Made by a program: the position numbers and the translations under genes. DNA of 64,000 nt from NCBI GenBank assembly GCA_019096155.1, contig JAHCVI010000005.1, positions 320,468-384,467 on the forward strand, read 5' to 3'. This document shows, one piece after another, positions 58,034-64,000 of the stretch. Numbering within the stretch: position 1 is the first letter of the stretch; each line of letters opens with the position of its first letter. The stretch is from Staphylotrichum longicolle. Its lineage: Eukaryota > Ascomycota > Sordariomycetes > Sordariales > Chaetomiaceae. The notes below the pieces were generated by a model. That model saw only the letters and a program-made list of their open reading frames with translations. It was not told the DNA's origin and ran no database searches.

Positions 58034-59602
58034 CTACCAGTCCTTCTCCACCCGCCAGGCATCGTCAAACTTGAGCCCAGCTCCCGATATCAGAGCACAG
58101 TCGCGATGTCCCCATTTGCGCCGGTAGACTTCCCGCCCCGTCTCGGTGATCAGGTCGAGTGCTTCGGCCAGGCCGGCGGGTTTGTAGTAGAAAGGCTCGC
58201 CCTCGCCGCCGTGTTGGCCGAGCTGCCACGTGTTGCGCTCGCGGTCGCCGTGTTTGTGACCTGCAAAGGCAGAGTTAGTTATGAGTTGACCGCGGGCGAG
58301 AGGGGAACAAGACTTACGGAACATCTGGTCAGACGCCTCCCGCAGGGCATTCCAACGCGCCAAGTTGACATCGTCGTCCCTTGCCTCCTTGACCGGCGGC
58401 ACGTCCCTCTTCTCCACCTCTTCCGCACCCTGCACGACGCCCTCAGCCCCACCCAGAGCCCTCTTCTTCCCCCAACTCCACCACTTCCTCTTCCTCTCCT
58501 CCTCCTCCTTCTTCTTCCTCTCCGCCTCCTCCTTCTTCCTCTCCTCCTCCCGCAGCTCCTCCTCCGTCTTCTTCGGTGGCGGATTCGGGTCCACCCACTC
58601 GACCTCGACGCCCTCCACGCGGTACAGCGCGCGCAGGTCCCCCAGCGCGCTCGCGACGTCGGTGATGATGCCCGCCTTGGCGTCCTCCATCGTCCACCCC
58701 TTCATCGTCAGGCGCGAGTGCATGTCGCAGTCGGTCAGGTAGTACGGGATCAGCGTGTCCCAGCCGCCGACGTCCTCGAACGCGGCCGGATTGACCAGCG
58801 CGAGGTGGTCGTACGCGAAGAAGCGCGTCGCCCACTTCTTGCCCGACGCGCGCGCGTCGCGCAGCGCCGTCAGGCACAGCGCGTACAGCGACTTGTACGC
58901 CGGGTCCGTGTAGGGCGGGGTGAGCCCGTCGCGGCCGTCCTCGTACGAGAGCGCGAGCACGTCCATGTGGCTCCAGAAGTAGTACGGCCAGTCGTGCGCG
59001 TAGGTGAGGGAGAGGAAGAAGTTTTGGAGCTGCGCGAAGGAGAGGAGGGTCGGGTCGTCACGACGTTGACGCCCAGCGCCGCGAGGGCCGTGGGTTGAGG
59101 AAGAAGGGATTTTGCAGCGTCAGGTTGCCGCGCACGTTGGATTGCTGCACGCCCGTGTTTTTCGATGACGTAGATTTGCGACGGAGGCCAGCCCGCCGTG
59201 ATGTAGCTGACGACGGCCTGGAGGAGGACGGGGTACGTGCGCGTGAAGCCGATGAGGAGGGGTGGCGCCGTGGGGAGGTCGTAGTCCTTGTGCAGGTTCT
59301 TGCGCGGCTGGTTCCATTGGGAACGGGAGTGGTTTGGCGGTCGCAAGAGAGGGGAAGTTATCTTTGATCGGAGGTGGGAGGTAGGTGGGCGTCGGCTTGT
59401 ATTTCGGGTGTGGTGGTTCGGGCTCTGGTGGTGGCGGTGGAGGTGGAGGAGGAGTCCCTGGCGCGGGATTCTGCAGCACTGGCACCAGATCACGCAGCGT
59501 GGCGTGCGACGAGGACAAGGCGATGCTGAAGATGAGGAGGCCTGCGACGGTGACGGCGGCCAGGTTCACCAGCAGCCGCCGGTTGGGCATCCCGATGATC
59601 AT
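58034..59602 (-). CDS. Type II membrane protein with GT-A-like domain (four frameshifts)
   Basis: About 500 aa. Intron 58261-58317 (57 bp, GTAAGT...TTGCAG) is supported by joining FR to HKHGDRERNTW. The N terminus has a signal anchor (LLVNLAAVTVAGLLIFSIAL) from the ATG at 59602, a Pro-rich stem with about nine Pro in a row, then a luminal domain. Its motifs include LLIGFTRTYPVLLQAVVSYI, ITAGWPPSQIYVIE, YFWSHMDVLALSYEDG, FFAYDHLALVNPAAFEDVGG and YLTDCDMHSRLTMKG. HMD and DCDMH resemble metal sites of GT-A glycosyltransferases. A Lys/Glu-rich coiled coil lies near 58470-58560. The frame changes near 59311-59321, 59158-59162 (A run on the coding strand), 59093-59095 and 59053-59055 (C runs), all within 270 bases. 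Probably a Golgi glycosyltransferase; activity not assignable. Confidence 0.7.
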
Positions 59603-61589
59603 CTTGGGTCGTGATGGGCCGGAACCGCGGAGCCTCGTGCTCAATGGCTCACCATCAACACCAAGGGCTTGTCTGTCGGTCGCGACTGTCGTCAAAAGAA
59701 TCGCGCCAGTGCGGGAAGGGATGGGTAGATACCCAGATACAAGGGTTCAGTCCAGACAACACGTCAATCAGCTGGCTGAGGGTCGGTTCTGAGACAAGCG
59801 GAGAGCCAAAAGATTCCAAGGGAAAAGAGCCAAAGAAGGGTCGGGATTTTTCTTGGGTGAGAGAGGCGCAGCTGCTTTCCAGGGGCTTTGGCCCCCAACT
59901 TGGTTTTTGTCGCTGCCTGCATCTACCCATAGGTCGGCGATTTCTTTGGTTCTGGCCGGGGTTAGTGCTCGCTTCCAGTCGGAGTATCGGGGACAGGGAC
60001 GGGTACAGGAGCCCACCTGTTGTGGCTTTGCAACGTTGCCGGACGGGGAACAGAATGCCACAGGCTGACATGCGGGTAACTGGCATTGGATGCGCTGGGC
60101 AGAGAACATGATGTGCTGTGCATGTGCATGCACCAGAAGCTGCAGAGACAGGACTGTGGTGGATTCCATCTCCAAAGCAGCTGAGGCTCCGGAGCTCGCA
60201 CCACCCCTAAATCCAGGGTCCTGCTTCTGTGATTCGGCACGCTCGCAAAACTTGAGAGCATGAAAACATTGATTGGGGATTGTGAATGGAATTAACCCAC
60301 AACGAAGGATTGAGACCCTGACTTGGATACGAGAAAAGAACCCACTATGCAGGCTGGATGTTACCCTAGTGGAGGGCGCTTACACAGAAACAGGGCTGCC
60401 CAGATGCCAAGGTGGGTGTTGGTTGTTAGTGTCTCGCAGGGACCTCTTTCTGACTTTTGAGCTGTTGCAGCTGTTGTTCACCACGTTTGTCGACTTTCGA
60501 AGCGCACAAGGTGATGAGGCCCAGCGATAAGTGGCGCATTGGTGAGCCGATGCCAATCTCTGAGTTTCTGAGGCATCCTGTTAAAAAGACCTGTTTTGCA
60601 TCTGTTCTTGGTTCGATCTGGAAATTTCCTTGGTCAATCGAAAGCCGTCGACACGCCATGTTTCATGCAGCCAAGGCGGCGGGCAAACCTCTCCGGCGCA
60701 CAAGGCCCCAGGCTTGGCGCCCGCCTTGGGCGAGCAAATTACGTGAATGGAAGCGAGCGGACCGACAAATCTCCCGTGACAGAGGAACTCGAGATCAGCC
60801 GCGCGCTTGTCTGATGAATCAACGTCGGGGTGGCAGCAGGACATCGGCCATCCTCTTTGCGGTTCGTCTTTGAAGCATCACGATCCCGCAACCCACCGCT
60901 CTGGTCCGTCCGTCCGCCCGTAGCATTGTTTTCCCTCAAGGAGTATGACTGCATCAAAAATCGTTCAACCCAGAATTTCCGATGAGCCACGAGAAGAGAT
61001 CGGAAGGAGTCGACCTTTAGAACAACAATGCGAGCAATTGACGTAGGCACGCGTCAACCTCTAAACCTGGTCTCATTGGCGGTCGCACTCGCTTAGCCCT
61101 GGCGCCAATCAGCGGCCGCCTCGAGAAAGCTTAACCATCACCCCCACACGATTGATTGACGCCTCAGCGTGGCTTTCTGCGAGAACCGTCAAGGCACGAG
61201 ATGTTGTGGGATCGCGTTGCGACCTCAATGAGTCAAGATGTGAGCTGATTCTTCGGTTATAACCGGACTGCGCATGCCTTGCGGCCAGGTTGTACAGGCT
61301 CCCAATCTCGGCTGCGGCGCGGACGACGTGACATTAAGGATGGCCGTGGTCCAGGACGGCAAGAAATGCTTGGGATTCGGACATCCTCGGACATTTCTAT
61401 TTGCCGAACGGTGAGTGCACGAACTGTCGGTATATATACCTAGCCGTGGCTTGGACGACACATTTCAGGCAGTTTCCAACATTCTTGCATTCCATCATAT
61501 GATCATCGCCAACGTCTCTGCTCCCCGTCTCTTCTCCTCGGCGCAGCCTTAGCATCTAAGTCCCTCCAAACCCCCAACCAACCCCCACC
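59603..61589. other. Intergenic 2 kb between divergent genes
   Basis: Holds the divergent promoters of the GT-like gene (minus) and the monooxygenase (plus). Many short ORFs without signature. No RNA gene identified. Confidence 0.4.
61431..61438 (+). promoter_or_regulatory. TATA-like element for the monooxygenase gene
   Basis: TATATATA, 152 bp upstream of the ATG at 61590. Motif and position only. Confidence 0.4.
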
Positions 61590-62946
61590 ATGCCCCACCA
61601 CCACCACTACCACCCCCTCTCCGCGTGCTCATCGGGCGCCGGCATCGCGGGCCCCGCCCTCGCCCTCCATCTCACCCGCCTCCCCCGCGCCCCTCAGATG
61701 CGCCATCACCATCGTCGAGCGCCACCCGGCCCTCCGCAACACGGGGCAGCAGATCGACCTGCGCGGCCAGGGCATCGACGCGATGCGCACCCTGGGCATC
61801 GAGCCCGCCGTGCGCGCCATCGTCGTCAACGAGCCGGGCGTGCGCATCCTCAACGCCGCGGGCCGGCTGCAGGCCTACTTTGGGAGCAACAAGACCGGCA
61901 AGGGCGCGCAGGCCTTCTCGGCCGAGTGGGAGATCATGCGTGGGGATCTGTGCAAGGTGCTGTACGACGCGACGGTCGGGTTGGACGGGGTGCGGTATGT
62001 GTTTGGGAAGACGGTGGAGGGGATCGAGCAGCAGAGCGAAAGGGGTGGTGGGTCTGGGAAACGGGCGCCCGTGAGGGTGACGTTTTCGGATGGCGGGGTC
62101 GGGGAGTACGATCTGGTGGTTGGGTGTGATGGCGTCGGGTCGAGGGTGAGGAGGAGGATGTTTACGGATGGGCGGGAGGACAAGGTGGTGCCGGTGGGCA
62201 TGTGGAATGCGTACTACACCGTGCCGCCGGCGGAGGGGGACACGGACGATGCGACGTGGACGCATTATCCGGGGCGGCGGTACATCATGACGAGGAGGGA
62301 CCGGCCGGATTGTAGGCGGGTGTATCTGGGGTATGGAGGGGACGATGCAGAGATTCTCAGGCGGTTCAAGCACGGCACGCTCGAGGAGCAGAAGCAGGCG
62401 TGGCGGGATGTGTTCAGCCCGGATATGCTGGACGCTCCGCAGGTTCGGAGGTTTTTGGACGGCTTGGACTCCCCCGAGGCCGACGACTTTTACTCGGTCG
62501 AATTCGCCCAGGTCAAGCTGGACAACTGGTCCGAGGGGAGGGTGACACTCCTTGGCGACGCCGGGTATTGCCCTGCGCCGATCACGGGGATGGGGACCTC
62601 GCTGGCCTTGGCTGGCGCCTACGTCTTGGCCGGTGAGATTGCTCGGGCTTGCGGGAAGCAGGCGCAGGAGGAAAGGGTCAACCCGTGGGACAACATCCCC
62701 GCCGCGTTGGCGGCATACGAGACGACGTTGCGGCCGTTTGTGCAGTTTGTCCAGGACGTCCCCATCCAGCGAATTGTCGGTCTCATGCTCCCACAGAGCG
62801 CGTGGGCTATCGGCTTGTTGCACTGGGTGATCTGGCTCTGTGCCGTGCTGCGGCTGGACAAGCTCTACGCGAGGTTTGGGTCCGACGACAGGGGCCCCTG
62901 GAAGTTGCCTCACTATCCTGAGCTGACGCCGCCGAAGCAGGCTTGA
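61590..62946 (+). CDS. FAD-dependent monooxygenase (aromatic-ring hydroxylase type), frameshift in the N-terminal part
   Basis: Flavoprotein hydroxylase of the PHBH-like class, which uses NAD(P)H and O2. About 451 aa. It starts MPHHHHYHPL. The Rossmann FAD motif follows as GAGIAGPALALHL, then a second-strand ERHPALRNTG and QQIDLRGQGIDAM. The DG motif is in YDLVVGCDGVGSRVRRRMF and the GD motif in GRVTLLGDAGYCPAPITGMG. The C-terminal hydrophobic stretch (AIGLLHWVIWLCAVL) suggests membrane association. The N-terminal strand before GAGIAG should read like RVLIVG; here it appears only out of frame. One extra C near 61703 then moves the rest of the protein (61783-62946, open) to another frame. Similar enzymes occur in secondary metabolism and detoxification. 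There is no neighbouring synthase to suggest a cluster. Confidence 0.8.
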
Positions 62947-63200
62947 TATTGGAAGAGACTCAGAGAAGGCGAGAAGCTAGGTGTTGGGTAGACTGGCACC
63001 GTCGCCGCTAAGGGACGAGCTCACCTGTTATAGTAGGTGTAAAGTATGTATAAGAACAACACATCTCACTCCCATGACCAAACACCCGCTTTTGCCACGC
63101 CGACACATTGTCACAACAGGCTGGGGACGGAGAGAATTATCTAGGTATTTTGTGAGCTTAGGATGATCCCTCTGTTCCTTCTGATTTAAAGCACCAGCAA
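62947..63200. other. Convergent 3' spacer
   Basis: 3' UTRs of the monooxygenase and of the partial gene at the right edge. No gene. Confidence 0.35.
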
Positions 63201-64000
63201 CTACTCTCGGCAATGGTGAGCATCCTGTTCCGTCCGATCCTCTGACTGCGATACCCCCTCAGCCGCAACCGGAGGCAGCAGCATCTGCATCATCCCCGGC
63301 ATCGTCACCACAGTCCCGGGGATCGCCTCACTCCACAGCGCCCCCGCACGCCCATGCCTCGCCCCCGGCCACTGCCCCCTCCTCCCCGGTATACTCGGCA
63401 CCACAGACACCACCCCATGACTCCCAGCCATCTGCCGCCGCGCCGCCTCCTGTTCTCATCCTGCCACACCGCCATGCCACTCATGACGGCCACGTCCGTC
63501 CACACGCGCCCAGCTCCCCGCGCGCCCCGGCGCCCCAGAACTGGAAATAATACCACGCCGTCCCGTCTCGCGAGTTCGTGTACGATGCGACGATCTCCTC
63601 GCCCTGCCGGGTGAAACCCAGCGGTGTGTCCTTGCCGGGCGCGACGCGCGCCCCGCCGCCGGCGGCCAGGCGCACGAGCACGGACCCGGACGGGCCGTAG
63701 ACGAAGGTCTCCTCGGGGGGCCGCTCGTCGCCTGTTTCTATCATGGGGAGCGTCTTCTTGCGGAGGCCGCGGGTCTCGCGGCAGGCGGGCGGGGCGCGGC
63801 GCCAGGCGAAGGTTTCAGGGTGGTGGTGGTGCCATTGGGGTGGGGATGGGGAGGGTGAACTCGAAGGTTACGGGGCGGCAGCGGGTGTGGTCGAGGGCGA
63901 CGGTTTGTGTTGTTGTCTGTCTCCGGGGGCGGCGGGGCCGAAGTGCTGGGCTCGTCTAGGGTGGGATTGAGGGTGGGGTGTCGTTCGTGCTGTTCGAGCT
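63201..64000 (-). CDS. Partial unknown gene at the right edge (frameshifts)
   Basis: The protein-like text continues across three frames and beyond the window. The most readable piece (63481-63744) contains PPEETFVYGPSGSVLVRLAA and GKDTPLGFTRQGEEIVASYT. It then passes to RVWTDVAVMSGMAVWQDENR, and near the end to IPGTVVTMPGMMQMLLPPVA and a stop at 63201. Upstream, HPETFAWRRAPPACRETRG continues towards the window end. The two main transitions each look like a single-base deletion. No family is recognised; the content suggests a soluble protein with a beta-rich domain. Confidence 0.45.

Noticed and set aside
1..64000. Secondary-metabolite gene cluster around the monooxygenase or GT-like genes
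   Set aside because: No polyketide synthase, NRPS, terpene cyclase or cluster regulator is present in the window.

Overview
The window looks like nuclear DNA of a filamentous ascomycete (Pezizomycotina, probably Sordariomycetes). Genes are spaced and monocistronic, with short GT-AG introns of about 50-95 bp (one of 240 bp) and GC-rich coding sequence. Several families are typical of these fungi: a PTH11-like 7-TM protein, a 2EXR protein, an SRR1-like protein, a DUF7136-like protein, GH115 and PL4 enzymes. There are no operons, ribosome binding sites, CRISPR arrays or recognisable transposons. About twenty gene models are supported.

Layout. 1-10.3 kb, all on minus: M1 aminopeptidase, TCP11/SOK1-like protein, small single-pass membrane protein. 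10.3-14.3 kb: gene-poor. 14.3-16.1 kb, plus: GT31-like glycosyltransferase. 17.8-19.1 kb, plus: a GH5 endoglucanase that lacks part of its active-site region. 19.5-26.5 kb, plus: a tandem pair of F-box/ankyrin paralogues. 26.7-29.4 kb, minus: fatty-acid-hydroxylase/sterol-desaturase-like enzyme and 7-TM receptor-like protein. 30.5-37.5 kb, plus: small TM protein, secreted GH115 alpha-glucuronidase, SRR1-like protein with a poly-Glu/poly-Arg tail. 38.6-44.2 kb, minus: secreted lipocalin-like protein, PL4 rhamnogalacturonan lyase, unrecognised multi-exon gene. 45.1-51 kb, plus: 2EXR protein, CBM18-CE4 chitin deacetylase, GPI-type DUF7136-like protein. 51.3-54.5 kb, minus: TDT-family transporter and a His-rich small protein. 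54.5-58 kb: gene-poor. 58-59.6 kb, minus: type II membrane, GT-A-like protein. 61.6-63 kb, plus: FAD monooxygenase. 63.2 kb to the end, minus: a partial unknown gene.

Biology. The central 30 kb is rich in secreted polysaccharide-active genes: cellulose (GH5), glucuronoxylan (GH115), pectin rhamnogalacturonan (PL4) and chitin (CE4). They are interspersed with membrane and regulatory genes, which fits a plant-biomass-associated lifestyle. They do not form a co-regulated cluster in any way the sequence shows.

The most unusual signal concerns reading frames. About half of the genes are intact over kilobases. At least seven others (both ankyrin genes, the desaturase, GH115, the 58-59 kb GT-like gene, the monooxygenase and the right-edge gene) continue the same protein across frames through one- or two-base indels. 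Many of these lie in C/G runs and cluster within a few hundred bases. The flanking motifs are conserved and internal stops are otherwise absent, so locally poor consensus sequence is the more economical reading than real decay. The GH5 gene differs: it has lost a block of about 10 codons. I found no convincing undescribed biological system. The best leads are the ankyrin pair, the unrecognised 43-44 kb gene, the PKA-site-rich TCP11 protein and the SRR1-like charged tail.
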